NCBI GenBank assembly: GCA_963766365.1 | Contig: CAVXZK010000005.1 | Span: forward strand, 186,001-250,000 | DNA from: JALORV01 sp963766365 | GTDB taxonomy: Bacteria > Pseudomonadota > Gammaproteobacteria > Burkholderiales > Burkholderiaceae_F | DNA: 64,000 bases | Direction of reading: 5' to 3' | Program-made: the position numbers and the translations under genes | Shown: positions 29,624 to 38,328 of the stretch, piece after piece | How the letters are laid out: each line of letters starts with the position of its first letter | How positions within the stretch are numbered: position 1 is the stretch's first letter | The notes under the pieces: generated by a model | Database searches by the model: none | What the model saw: only the letters and a program-made list of their open reading frames with translations | Told to the model about the DNA's origin: nothing

Positions 29624-30739
29624 ATGAGCGATTCGATCGGGATCATCGACAGCGATGAAGGGTTCAGGGCGTTGCGCGCGGAGTGGACCGCGCTCGCCGC
29701 ACGCGCTGTCGATTCCAACACCTTCCTGACACACGACTGGCTGTACTCATGGTGGATGGCTTACCGGCCGGACGCACGGCTCGCCATTGTGACGGTTAGG
29801 CGGGCCGGTCAGCTGGTGGCAGTCGCGCCCATGATGTTGATGCGGCAGGGAACAATCGCGCGGTTACTTCGTCGTGTGCGTTTCATCGGTGATGGGACCT
29901 CGGAAACGGATCACATGAATTTCATCGTCGACGAGCAGGACCGTCAAGGCTTGATGGCGATTCTCCTCGACGCGCTGAACCGGCTTCCCTGGGATGTGGC
30001 CCACTTCAGTCAGTTGCCTGAAGTGTCGGCCAACTTGGCGCAACTGCTGGAGTACGCCGCGACGCACGGATGGCTGGTCAGTCGCGCGCAAGTCCCGTGC
30101 CCACGTCGAAGCCTGCCGTCGACCTTTGATGAACTGCTCCGCACCTTGCCGAGCCGACTCAGGACGGCGCTTCGTTCGAGCCGTCGGCAGTTGAATTCCC
30201 AATACACGGTCGATTTCGGCCAGGTGAAAAGAAGGGAAGAACTGCCCGCGGCGCTGGAGGCGCTCTATCGCAACCACACGGGTCGATGGCAGGCACGGGG
30301 CGAGGGTGGAGTCTTCGCCAGTCCGCAGAAGCGCGCGTTCTACGCGAGCCTGAGTGATCGACTCCTTGAGGCAGGAAGCCTGCGGTTCTTCTACTTGAAG
30401 CTCGACGGCCGGACGGTTGCCCAGCAGTACTGCTTCGAGCATCGCGGAACCGTGATGCTGCTCCAGGAAGGCTTCGATTTCGATTTCGCCAAACTCAACG
30501 TCGGCAACGTACTGAGGTCGATGGTGTTTGAGTGGATGATCGAAAACCGTCTGGGTGCGTACGACTTTCTGGCCGGAACGTCCCGCCACAAGCAGAGCTG
30601 GTCCGACAGCGTGCCCAACGACATCGACGTTCGCGCGTGCCGACCGACTTTCGTGGGTCGGGCCGCTCACACACTGCCTCGACTGCTTCGGCAGGCGAGA
30701 TCGGCCACGAAGGCGCGCGACGCCGAACTTGTCGAATGA
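29624..30739 (+). CDS. GNAT-fold acyltransferase (BcsL/CelD and FemAB-like)
   Basis: This intact 371-residue cytoplasmic protein belongs to the GNAT/FemAB-like acetyltransferase_6 type found in cellulose and EPS loci. Motifs are TFLTHDWLYSWWMAYRP near residue 33, VAVAPMMLMRQG near 67, LPSRLRTALRSSRRQLNSQY near 175 and FYLKLDGRTVAQQYCFEHRG near 258, followed by AYDFLAGTSRHKQSWSD. It would acylate a sugar or amino group. Its stop overlaps the ATP-grasp start by ATGA, so the two are coupled. This pairing recurs at 57.6-60.0 kb. No clear ribosome-binding site precedes the ATG. Confidence 0.75.
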   Translation: MSDSIGIIDSDEGFRALRAEWTALAARAVDSNTFLTHDWLYSWWMAYRPDARLAIVTVRRAGQLVAVAPMMLMRQGTIARLLRRVRFIGDGTSETDHMNFIVDEQDRQGLMAILLDALNRLPWDVAHFSQLPEVSANLAQLLEYAATHGWLVSRAQVPCPRRSLPSTFDELLRTLPSRLRTALRSSRRQLNSQYTVDFGQVKRREELPAALEALYRNHTGRWQARGEGGVFASPQKRAFYASLSDRLLEAGSLRFFYLKLDGRTVAQQYCFEHRGTVMLLQEGFDFDFAKLNVGNVLRSMVFEWMIENRLGAYDFLAGTSRHKQSWSDSVPNDIDVRACRPTFVGRAAHTLPRLLRQARSATKARDAELVE

Positions 30740-31938
30740 GCGGGGGCACGGCACCTGGCCGCGCGCCGGCGCGGCTGAGGGTGGACACGCCCGTCGTTGT
30801 GCTCAATACGCATCACTCCGGACTGGCCGTCGCGCGGGATCTCGGTCCGCTCGGCGTGCGGGTCATCGGCGTGACGGCTGTTGACGAGTTTCCAGGCAAC
30901 CAGTCCCGCTGGCTCGAGTATCGCAAGGCGCCGGATTCACTGACCCAACCGCCCGAGCTGCTCGCGTTCCTGCTGCGTCTGTGTGACGAACTTGGGCGCC
31001 GGCCGGTGCTGCTGCCGACGCGTGACCACGACATCAATTTCATCGAAGGGCACCGGGCGGCGCTCGACGAGAGATTCCGCATCCCGATGCTTGATCCGTT
31101 GTCGCTGGATCGCATCCTGAACAAGGAAGTGCTGGCGGCAGACGCGTCCAGCGCGGGCATCCCCACTCCGCGGACGGTCATCATCCGGAAGCCCGGCGAG
31201 ATGGTGAACGCCAGGGAGCTTCGATTCCCGTGCATCTGCAAGCCGGTGTACGCGAGCCAATGGCGCAAGGCGGGCATCTGGGAAGCGGTAGGCAGGCAAA
31301 AGGCGCTGCGCCTGGATACCTATGGCGCACTAGAGCGCTACTACTCGGCTTTCTGCGAGCTGGACCCGCTGGTAACGGTGCAGGAATGGATTGAGGGCAA
31401 TGAGGAAGATCTGCTGATCTTCGGCTCGTACTGCGACTCGGATCATCGGGTCCTGGCAAGCTTTACCGCCCGCAAGCGGCTGCAGTACCCGCCGCTGGCC
31501 GGCACCGGCATCGTCGTCGAGGCCCTGCCGCTGCCGGAACTCATCGAGCCCTCAGTGGGCCTGCTCCGCCGCGTCCGCTTTCGCGGCATCTCCGAGATCG
31601 AGTACAAACGCGACCGGCGCGATGGCCGGATCTACCTGATTGAGATCAACCCGCGACACTGGGACCAGCACGGACTGGGGACAAGAGTCGGGGTCAATCT
31701 CTCCGAGGCGCTGTACCGGGACGTGACCGGGCAGGCGTCCGTCGCCATGCAACAGGATCCGCGATCGATGCTGTGGATCGCCGAGGCGGAGTACGCGCGC
31801 CATGTCGCTCGCTGCCTGGCGGGTCGTGCGCCGCTCCGCGACCTCTCATTGGGCTGCGGCGCCGGCCGCACCTGGGCGGTGTTTGATCGGGAGGACATGG
31901 GGCCTTTCTGGTCAATGCTGGGATGGAAAAGGCGGTAG
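30736..31938 (+). CDS. ATP-grasp carboxylate-amine ligase-like protein
   Basis: This intact 400-residue protein has the ATP-grasp fold. It begins after a basic tail with VVVLNTHHSGLAVARDLGPL (preATP-grasp domain). ATP-binding sequences are LDPLSLDRILNKEVLAADAS, FPCICKPVYASQWRKAGIWE and VTVQEWIEGNEEDLLIFGSY. The Mg-binding end is ISEIEYKRDRRDGRIYLIEI followed by NPRHWDQH. Members join a carboxylate to an amine through an acyl phosphate. Coupled to a GNAT-like protein, it may attach an amino acid or similar group to a glycan precursor. Substrates cannot be read from the sequence. Confidence 0.78.
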   Translation: MSGGTAPGRAPARLRVDTPVVVLNTHHSGLAVARDLGPLGVRVIGVTAVDEFPGNQSRWLEYRKAPDSLTQPPELLAFLLRLCDELGRRPVLLPTRDHDINFIEGHRAALDERFRIPMLDPLSLDRILNKEVLAADASSAGIPTPRTVIIRKPGEMVNARELRFPCICKPVYASQWRKAGIWEAVGRQKALRLDTYGALERYYSAFCELDPLVTVQEWIEGNEEDLLIFGSYCDSDHRVLASFTARKRLQYPPLAGTGIVVEALPLPELIEPSVGLLRRVRFRGISEIEYKRDRRDGRIYLIEINPRHWDQHGLGTRVGVNLSEALYRDVTGQASVAMQQDPRSMLWIAEAEYARHVARCLAGRAPLRDLSLGCGAGRTWAVFDREDMGPFWSMLGWKRR

Positions 31939-32015
31939 GGTTCGCCTGCCCGTCGAAGTCAGGAAGCAGGCACTGATCGGCAAGGGCCGGGAAGGCCGAT
32001 AAGAACAGACTCTTC

Positions 32016-33494
32016 ATGTCGTCGTTGCGCAATCGCCTCGCATCCGGTGCGCGCTGGACCATCTCCATCCGCGTCGTCGAACGCCTGATTGGTTTTGTCA
32101 GCACTCTCATACTGGCGAGACTGCTGTCGCCTGCCGATTTCGGTGTCGTGGCAATGGGTACTGCGATACAGGGGATCCTGGCAGCAGTAACCCAGTTCGG
32201 TTTCACGCAGGCGTTGATCAGGATGCGCAGGCCAGAGCGCGATGCTTACTCGACCGCATTTACTCTCAGCGTCATTACCGGGGTGATCGTCGGAGCCGTC
32301 ATGCTGGCGTTGATCCCGCTGGCAGAAAAGTGGTACGGCGACAGTCGGGTGGCGCCCGTCATCGTCACGCTCGCGGCGATCAGTCTGATTTCCGGCTTCC
32401 GTAATACGGGGCTTGCTCGCTACGAGAGGGCGCTCGACTTTCGGCCATTCTTCAAGATCGCACTGGCTCGCAAGGTCGCCTCATTCGGCATCGGGGCACT
32501 CTGCGCCCTCGCGTGGGGTGACTACCGGGCTCTGCTCGCCGGCATGCTGCTCGGCGCCATCGTCGAGATCGGCATGACGTATGTCCTCACAAAATTTCGG
32601 CCAGTCTTCACGATGGTGCGCGTCAGGGAATTGCTGGGATTTTCACTCTGGTGGCTGGCAACGCAGGCCACCGGAATCCTTGGCTCGCGCGCCCAGGATC
32701 TGATCATCGGGCAACAACTCGGTGCAGCGGTGCTTGGAAAGTATTCGGTGGCGCTCGATCTTGCGACGATGCCCACCGCAGAAATCGTGGCGCCAGTCAT
32801 GCGCGCCGTTTACCCGGGCTACATGCAGATGAAGAATGATCCGGGACGACTCTATTCGGCGTTTTCGCGAGTCTGGGGAGTCATTGCTCTGCTGTCGATC
32901 CCGAGCGCCGTCGGCGTCGTGTGCATCGCTGATCTGGTTACGAGTGTTGTGCTCGGCCCAAAGTGGACTGAAGCAGCGCCGCTGATGGGGTTGTTGGCGG
33001 CGATAGGGGCGCTGCAGGCGATGAGCAGCTGCTACTGGCCCATGTTGCTGACGCGAGTGGGGCCGAGGACTGTGTTCCGGCTCTCGGCAGTAGGCATGGC
33101 CTTAACGCTGCCGGCGTTCGGGCTCGCGCTGGTATTCCGTGGACTAGAAGCAGCGATTCTGGCCTGGATCTGCTGCTCGGTCGTCATGCTCATTGTTGGA
33201 GCCCGGCTGTTGCTTGCCGACCTTGGGGGCAGCTGGGTTCCGTTAGTACGTGCCCTGGTGCGCCCGCTGCTTGGTGCGTTCGCGATGGCGGCCGCTCTTT
33301 CGGCGCTAGATGCGACGTTCCCTGTCTCCGAACGTTGGGCCTCCGAGGCGCTTTACCTCGTAGCCTCCATCGCCCTGGGTGCCATCATCTACACCGTCAC
33401 CGTGGTTGGGCTTTGGTGGTTGGCCGGGCGGCCCCACGAGGCGGAGCGCGAACTGTTTTCGGTGGTCGTCTCGCGCTATCGTCCGGCGCCCTGA
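32016..33494 (+). CDS. Wzx-type polysaccharide flippase
   Basis: This intact 492-residue inner-membrane protein of the MATE/MOP flippase superfamily moves the lipid-linked repeat unit to the periplasmic side. It starts SLRNRLASGARWTISIRVVE and has about 12-14 helices, with the family signature LARLLSPADFGVVAMGTAIQ in helix 2 and FSLWWLATQATGILGSRAQD, then LIIGQQLGAAVLGKYSVALD mid-protein. It is 77 bases after the ATP-grasp gene and may start its own message. It ends 28 bases before a converging gene. Confidence 0.85.
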   Translation: MSSLRNRLASGARWTISIRVVERLIGFVSTLILARLLSPADFGVVAMGTAIQGILAAVTQFGFTQALIRMRRPERDAYSTAFTLSVITGVIVGAVMLALIPLAEKWYGDSRVAPVIVTLAAISLISGFRNTGLARYERALDFRPFFKIALARKVASFGIGALCALAWGDYRALLAGMLLGAIVEIGMTYVLTKFRPVFTMVRVRELLGFSLWWLATQATGILGSRAQDLIIGQQLGAAVLGKYSVALDLATMPTAEIVAPVMRAVYPGYMQMKNDPGRLYSAFSRVWGVIALLSIPSAVGVVCIADLVTSVVLGPKWTEAAPLMGLLAAIGALQAMSSCYWPMLLTRVGPRTVFRLSAVGMALTLPAFGLALVFRGLEAAILAWICCSVVMLIVGARLLLADLGGSWVPLVRALVRPLLGAFAMAAALSALDATFPVSERWASEALYLVASIALGAIIYTVTVVGLWWLAGRPHEAERELFSVVVSRYRPAP

Positions 33495-33522
33495 CGCGGC
33501 ACCGAGGCCCACGCAAGTGCGT

Positions 33523-34680
33523 CTAGGGCTTATAGAGCCAACCGCAGGCCCCGTTGGTCGCACTGTGAGACGGCATTTGTCCGGCTACGATCCAGAGGAC
33601 ACCGTATTCACCCGTTGTGTCCTTGTGCAGAGGGCACACGACGATGGGATGCGTATGGCCGGCGACTGCGAGATCGGACGGCATCTGCCGCACGCGGCTC
33701 CAGGAGGCGCCGTCGTTGTAGTAGAGGTAGCCGTCACTCGCGATGTAGTACCAGCCTGGCCCGGAAGGGTCTGCGGACAGGTGGGCGCCGTTCGGAGCCA
33801 CCATCCGCTGCGGTGGCGTGCCTGCCGGCGTGATATCCAGCGTGTCCGTGCGTACTGCGTAAGCGCCAGTGCTGTTTCCACACAGCACGCCGCCGGTGCC
33901 TCCAAATGCCCGGGGATTGAACGACATGCACGAGGCGCCATTCGGCTGCGTCCCCAAGGAGGGGGAGTCGGCCAGGATTCGCCACGGGCCACCGGTCGCG
34001 AGGTCGTACTCGACGAGCCGGCTGTGATCGGTCGCCTTCGAGGTTGACAGCACCCATAAGGCAGCTTTCGTTCCGCGAGTGGGGATGACTTCCATCGCGC
34101 CGTCCCGGCCATAGGACGCCTCGAACGCGCCCGGTCCAGGGATCGTGTCGATCCACTGTCGGGTCTCGAGGTTGTAAACCATGATCTGGTCGGTGCGGAA
34201 CTTCTTCTTGAAGAACCGGCGACCCGCTGCGTCGAGTGCGTTGTTGTGCAGCACATGAACGATGCAGTCCGGATCGCTGCCTTCGTTCGTGCCCTTGACG
34301 CCCCGATAGGCGGTCCAGGTGTTCGTAGCTTCGTCGTAGATGGAATGCGTGTTGTAGAGATGTGAGTAGATACGGACGCTTTTCCCGGCGGGATTCGCGC
34401 CGTTGCCCACCCACATGCCCTGTTTGGTTAGCGGGTCCCAGCACCATTTGCCGCCGTAGTCGATCATCGTGTGACCGACGTAGTTGGCCCCGTCTTCGGT
34501 CGGATTCGCCGGATAGAAATCCGGCGCGGCACCGCGTGGATCAGCGACGCGCGTCCAGAGCGACTTCTGATTAAACTCCAGGAAGGAACCGCTTCGCATG
34601 CTTGCGATTGCGGCCTTCAGGGCCATGCTTGGGGCAGCGACCGTTATGGTGGTCGCCTTGCTTGTAATCCGTGTAGCCAT
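33523..34680 (-). CDS. Hypothetical protein, probably a kelch-like beta-propeller
   Basis: This intact 385-residue protein has repeated Gly/Trp-rich blade-like segments: VGHTMIDYGGKWCWDPLTKQ, HSIYDEATNTWTAYRGVKG, DQIMVYNLETRQWIDTIPGP, SRLVEYDLATGGPWRILADS and DGYLYYNDGASWSRVRQMPS. This spacing suggests a kelch-type beta-propeller, which could bind or process carbohydrate. No clear signal peptide is seen: the N-terminus MATRITSKATTITVAAPSMA is only weakly hydrophobic. The ATG follows the TAG of the upstream gene with no gap, so it is translationally coupled to two Tat-exported proteins. Function unknown. Confidence 0.6.
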   Translation of the reverse strand: MATRITSKATTITVAAPSMALKAAIASMRSGSFLEFNQKSLWTRVADPRGAAPDFYPANPTEDGANYVGHTMIDYGGKWCWDPLTKQGMWVGNGANPAGKSVRIYSHLYNTHSIYDEATNTWTAYRGVKGTNEGSDPDCIVHVLHNNALDAAGRRFFKKKFRTDQIMVYNLETRQWIDTIPGPGAFEASYGRDGAMEVIPTRGTKAALWVLSTSKATDHSRLVEYDLATGGPWRILADSPSLGTQPNGASCMSFNPRAFGGTGGVLCGNSTGAYAVRTDTLDITPAGTPPQRMVAPNGAHLSADPSGPGWYYIASDGYLYYNDGASWSRVRQMPSDLAVAGHTHPIVVCPLHKDTTGEYGVLWIVAGQMPSHSATNGACGWLYKP

Positions 34681-36849
34681 CTATCGGTTCCTCGGCCACC
34701 GGTTGAAGCGTGGCGCAGAGCGGAATCCTTTCCGCCAGATTTCCAGGTCGCTGATGCCGCCGTTTGTCACGACCTTGTCCCATGCCGCCGGCGCGCCGGC
34801 TACCCCGCGCTCCACTGCGGCACACAACGTCGCGAAGTACCACGACGGGTAGGTGTTGCCGCCAGACGACTCGGCAGCAAGCTTTCCCCAGTCGACGTCC
34901 TCCGGGTACAGGTTCAGCCAGGGCCCGGGCGAGTTCGGCGGTGTCCCGCTCGTCATTTCCTGACGCAGGATCGCGGCGAGATTCGGGGTCGATGTGGAGA
35001 CGGTGTTTCCTTGCCGCGTTCCGATGGTGGGCTGATACGGAACGGCACGCCATTCATAGCCCGATGCGTCATTGATCCACCGCAGCGGGAAGACCGTCAT
35101 GCGATCGGTCAGCTGATCCCACGCCTTGGCATCCGCCCCAGAGAGGACCTTCGCCCCGGAGATTGCATGGAACGACAGGACGCAGAAGTTGTGCATGAAA
35201 AACGAAGCCTGCTGGCCCGCGCGTTTCGTCGAGTGGTCGAACGGATCCTCGACACTGAGGTCGTACAGCACCTGGAAGACATTCCAGCTCTTGTCGAGGA
35301 AGGCGTTGACCACCCTCATGCTTGCCACCAGGCTGCTTCGATAGCCCGCCTTGCGCGCCGCATCGGCGTCGGGCGTCAGAAAAGTCGCGATGGCGTAGTT
35401 TCGCAGTCGCCACGCCCGCGAGCGCACCTGGTCGTAGGGATGGGAGCCGTCAATGCTGTTGAAGTTCGTATGGTTCCAAACGAATTCCTTCTGCGCGATC
35501 TCGATGAAGCACGGCGACGGATGACACAGGAACGGAATGAGTGTCGTCGCCGGAATGTGGGAGCCATCGTTGGTATTGCTTCCGCCCCAGCGAGGCTCGG
35601 TCTTGATCCGGGGCCACTTGCCGTTGGTCGTGTTCTTGCCCGCGACCTGAGCTTGCTTCGGTACCTGTCCGTCCAGGTGCCTCCAGTTAAAGTCCGCCGA
35701 AAGGCACGCGAGCCCTGACGCAATCACCGCGCGTCGGGCGGCCTTGCTGCCGCTCAGGAAGTAGTCCGTCTGACACTCGGTGAACAAACCGATCTCTTCG
35801 TCGTCGCCGGTTTCGTCCATGCCGGGCAGCCGCAACCGACAGGTGGCCCATGGGACATAGCTGTCGAATGCCTTCGAATACTTGGTGTCGAGGTTTTCGC
35901 CTGTGCTCTCAGCCGCCCTGAAGAGCCACGGGTGGCCCTGCAGTGAAGCCGAATCGTGGGTGACATCCAGCTTCGGATCACCCCCGACCCAGGTCGAGCA
36001 GTACCACGCGCGAAACGCCTCGTGTCCGCCGGAGTACTGCCCCCGACGGCGCGCATTCGGAATCGGCATTGCAGCCGCGGGACTGCTCACCGTGGCGATC
36101 GCGGCGCCGTTCACGCTGATCACTGCGTCGGTGTAGCTCACGGTCGCGGGCGCGACGCTGCTCGGCGAACTCGCGTCCAAGCGACCGTTTTCGATAACCA
36201 CCTCGACCAGCGCGCGGTCCGATGCAAATGCGTGGATATCGACGACGGCTTCGAGCCCGGCGGACCCAATGCTCACCCGGTATCGAGCGCAGATCACGCG
36301 GTCGTTTGCCCACCAGACACGCTCGGGCGCGGCAAAGTCCGTCAACGCCGCCGAGCCCGCAGCTCCGAAGTCAAAGGCGATTGCGGAGACGAGTTGAACG
36401 ATGCGCGCCGGGGTGAGCGCAGACGGCTGCTTCGCGCCTGGGCTGAGCGTAACCTGGCGCGATTGACCGGCGATCACGGCCGCTTCGCCCGCGACGATTA
36501 CGACGGCTGCCGACCCGTCCGGCCAGCGCGACAGAACGGAAGCGCTCAGTGTCGGATCGTTCGCCGACAAAACCGTCTGTCCGGCCGGGACCGCGCCCTC
36601 GAGCGGATACGCCGTCGCGAGATAGGGGAACGTGCCCGTCTGTGTCGGGTGCAACGTGAGTGTCGGCAGCTTCGGACCGTTCGGACTCCACGGCGTACCC
36701 TGCGCCAGGCTGACCGCGGATTGAGCGGCAGCGACCGGTCCGGCCGCGGCAGTCGCACCCACACTGGTGGCCTCCGACGATCCGCCGCAACCCGAAAGTG
36801 TCAGGGCGAACGCCGAGGAGGCGCGAAACAGGAAATCGCGCCGCTTCAT
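34681..36849 (-). CDS. Tat-exported lipoprotein, possible polysaccharide lyase (RIFT-barrel plus helical toroid)
   Basis: This intact 722-residue protein has a Tat lipoprotein signal, MKRRDFLFRASSAFALTLSG, followed by Cys21. Residues 55-130 resemble the N-terminal RIFT barrel of PcRGLX/YetA-type lyases, with FPYLATAYPLEGAVPAGQTV and the tell-tale LSRWPDGSAAVVIVAG. The middle (about 300-600) is rich in aromatic and His residues typical of an alpha/alpha toroid: CFIEIAQKEFVWNHTNFNSI, HPYDQVRSRAWRLRNYAIAT, QQASFFMHNFCVLSFHAI. I infer a secreted glycan lyase or hydrolase acting on the EPS, at moderate confidence. Both neighbours overlap or abut it. Confidence 0.6.
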   Translation of the reverse strand: MKRRDFLFRASSAFALTLSGCGGSSEATSVGATAAAGPVAAAQSAVSLAQGTPWSPNGPKLPTLTLHPTQTGTFPYLATAYPLEGAVPAGQTVLSANDPTLSASVLSRWPDGSAAVVIVAGEAAVIAGQSRQVTLSPGAKQPSALTPARIVQLVSAIAFDFGAAGSAALTDFAAPERVWWANDRVICARYRVSIGSAGLEAVVDIHAFASDRALVEVVIENGRLDASSPSSVAPATVSYTDAVISVNGAAIATVSSPAAAMPIPNARRRGQYSGGHEAFRAWYCSTWVGGDPKLDVTHDSASLQGHPWLFRAAESTGENLDTKYSKAFDSYVPWATCRLRLPGMDETGDDEEIGLFTECQTDYFLSGSKAARRAVIASGLACLSADFNWRHLDGQVPKQAQVAGKNTTNGKWPRIKTEPRWGGSNTNDGSHIPATTLIPFLCHPSPCFIEIAQKEFVWNHTNFNSIDGSHPYDQVRSRAWRLRNYAIATFLTPDADAARKAGYRSSLVASMRVVNAFLDKSWNVFQVLYDLSVEDPFDHSTKRAGQQASFFMHNFCVLSFHAISGAKVLSGADAKAWDQLTDRMTVFPLRWINDASGYEWRAVPYQPTIGTRQGNTVSTSTPNLAAILRQEMTSGTPPNSPGPWLNLYPEDVDWGKLAAESSGGNTYPSWYFATLCAAVERGVAGAPAAWDKVVTNGGISDLEIWRKGFRSAPRFNRWPRNR

Positions 36850-37253
36850 GACAACTCGTAGGTGAAGATCACTCCACTGACCGTGGCGATCGCGGCGGTT
36901 CCCACTGAAAGAATTCCAGCCGGGGTCAGCGTCATTCCTGCCGGAAGCGGCGCGCCGGCCGGATCAACTCCGAACCTGCCATTGCGAGAGATGCTCGCCG
37001 GCAGCGTCCGCGACAAGTCAAAAGAGGTACTCGACCCGACCAGGAGCGGGGGCACCGCCGGATCCCACGCGGCTGGCTCGGTCGACGATGTCGGCGCGGG
37101 CGTGGGCACCAGCGCGGAAGGAGTTTCCCCCGATGGAGGGGGTGCCCCAAGCGGCGCAGCTGCATCGCTCTCCCAGCGGCAACCCGCAAGTCCTGCAACA
37201 GTCGTTGCCAACGCCTGCTTCAGTAGCTGGCGTCGGCTTCGGTTCAGTGTCAT
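36846..37253 (-). CDS. Tat-exported small lipoprotein with putative Ig-like domain
   Basis: This intact 135-residue protein has a Tat leader SRRQLLKQALATTVAGLAG followed by a lipobox Cys. A Pro/Ser/Thr-rich linker (residues about 35-65) leads to a short domain ending ISRNGRFGVDPAGAPLPAGM and LTPAGILSVGTAAIATVSGV, the pattern of putative Ig/cadherin-like domains (He_PIG type). It may anchor or present the larger proteins encoded downstream. Its stop overlaps the next ATG (ATGA). It is the first gene of this three-gene minus-strand set. Confidence 0.6.
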   Translation of the reverse strand: MTLNRSRRQLLKQALATTVAGLAGCRWESDAAAPLGAPPPSGETPSALVPTPAPTSSTEPAAWDPAVPPLLVGSSTSFDLSRTLPASISRNGRFGVDPAGAPLPAGMTLTPAGILSVGTAAIATVSGVIFTYELS

Positions 37254-37675
37254 TTAAGTCGGGTCCCCACTTCCACGTTGCGTTGCCGGACTGCGCGACG
37301 GGCCATATCGACGTGCGCCGCGATTTCCAGCTGTTGCCGATTCAATCATTCTTGGAGCGACTGCCGGCAAGATATTGACCCTCCTTGCGCCGTGGCGATC
37401 TGACGAGCGAAGCAGCGCTTTGGGTGCAATTCCGCGTTGCGCTGCAGAGGCGTGCGGCGGGATATACGCGCCGAGGCAGATTCGTATTTCGCATTCATCG
37501 TCACGCGGAGAATTTTCCATTAGTTCAAAGACTTCCTTTGTGGTGGGCTCGTCCGTTCGGCCTACTTAGCGCAGCCCGTTTGGGCGACCACTCCCCTGTT
37601 TCTGGTACCTTCCTCGCTGTTGCTTGCAAACACGCGCTGTACACCACGCGTGCCTCGAAGGCTGAACGACACGTC
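37254..37675. other. Divergent intergenic region (about 420 bases)
   Basis: It lies between the start of the Tat-protein operon (minus) and the methyltransferase-like gene (plus). The frame of the latter is open from 37385 but the translated 37385-37675 part is Arg-rich and not protein-like, so I treat it as non-coding. A more AT-rich patch around 37505-37545 is where a promoter could lie. No clear element was identified. Confidence 0.45.
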
Positions 37676-38326
37676 GTGGTCACTGCGGAGCCGGAGCGAT
37701 CGTCCGTGGATGCGGGCAGTGAGGCTGCGCGAGCGGCCGATCTGACACTTGCCGATCACTGTCGCCTGAACGTGCTCTGGTTGCACGGGGTCTGGCCCTG
37801 CGATCGCGCGCTGTCCATCGACGTCCCGCAATACACCTTGGGTGACGCGCTTGAATCGTTCAGCCGACAGGTAGACCGGATGCCAGTGGGCCGGCTATCG
37901 GCTTCATTGAGCTTTCCGAAAGAACATTTCGACCTGGTCACACTGTATGGCCATGCTCCCGACCTTGCCGCGCTGGTTGAGCTACGCCGGCTCCTGCGGC
38001 CGGGTGGCCTGGCCTTGATTGCGGCTGACAACCGATGGTGGCTTGGGCGACTTCGCTTTAGGCAGTCGAAAGGGGCACGGCTGAACGGCCTCGGGGAACT
38101 CGCGCGGACGGTGCGTCGGGCCGGCTTTCGAGAAGGCTGCAGCTACTGGGTTGAACCTTCGCTGGCCGCGCCGCGTACCTTGATTCCAGACGAAGGCGAT
38201 CGAGTCCGTGATGCGGAGGCGATGCGAGCCCGCGAGTGGGGACGTGATCGACTGAGATCAGCGGTGCTCGCGATGGGCCTGCCGAGCCTGCTGTTTCCAG
38301 CAGTTCTGGTTGTCGCAAAGGCCTAG
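37676..38326 (+). CDS. Methyltransferase-like protein lacking the usual motif I
   Basis: About 216 residues if the GTG at 37676 is the start; the start is uncertain. The C-terminal half of a class I methyltransferase is clear: LSFPKEHFDLVTLYGHAPDL (motif II region) and ELRRLLRPGGLALIAADNRW (motif III region), ending LFPAVLVVAKA. The Gly-rich SAM-binding loop that should precede these is not recognisable; the equivalent region reads HCRLNVLWLHGVWPCDRALS. It may be a degenerate or non-catalytic member, or the 5' part may carry a frame error. It ends 2 bases before the kinase gene. Confidence 0.55.
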   Translation: MVTAEPERSSVDAGSEAARAADLTLADHCRLNVLWLHGVWPCDRALSIDVPQYTLGDALESFSRQVDRMPVGRLSASLSFPKEHFDLVTLYGHAPDLAALVELRRLLRPGGLALIAADNRWWLGRLRFRQSKGARLNGLGELARTVRRAGFREGCSYWVEPSLAAPRTLIPDEGDRVRDAEAMRAREWGRDRLRSAVLAMGLPSLLFPAVLVVAKA

Positions 38327-38328
38327 TC

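Noticed and set aside
37385..37675. N-terminal extension of the methyltransferase-like protein
   Set aside because: The frame is open but the translation is Arg-rich with no conserved features, and it occupies the expected divergent promoter region.
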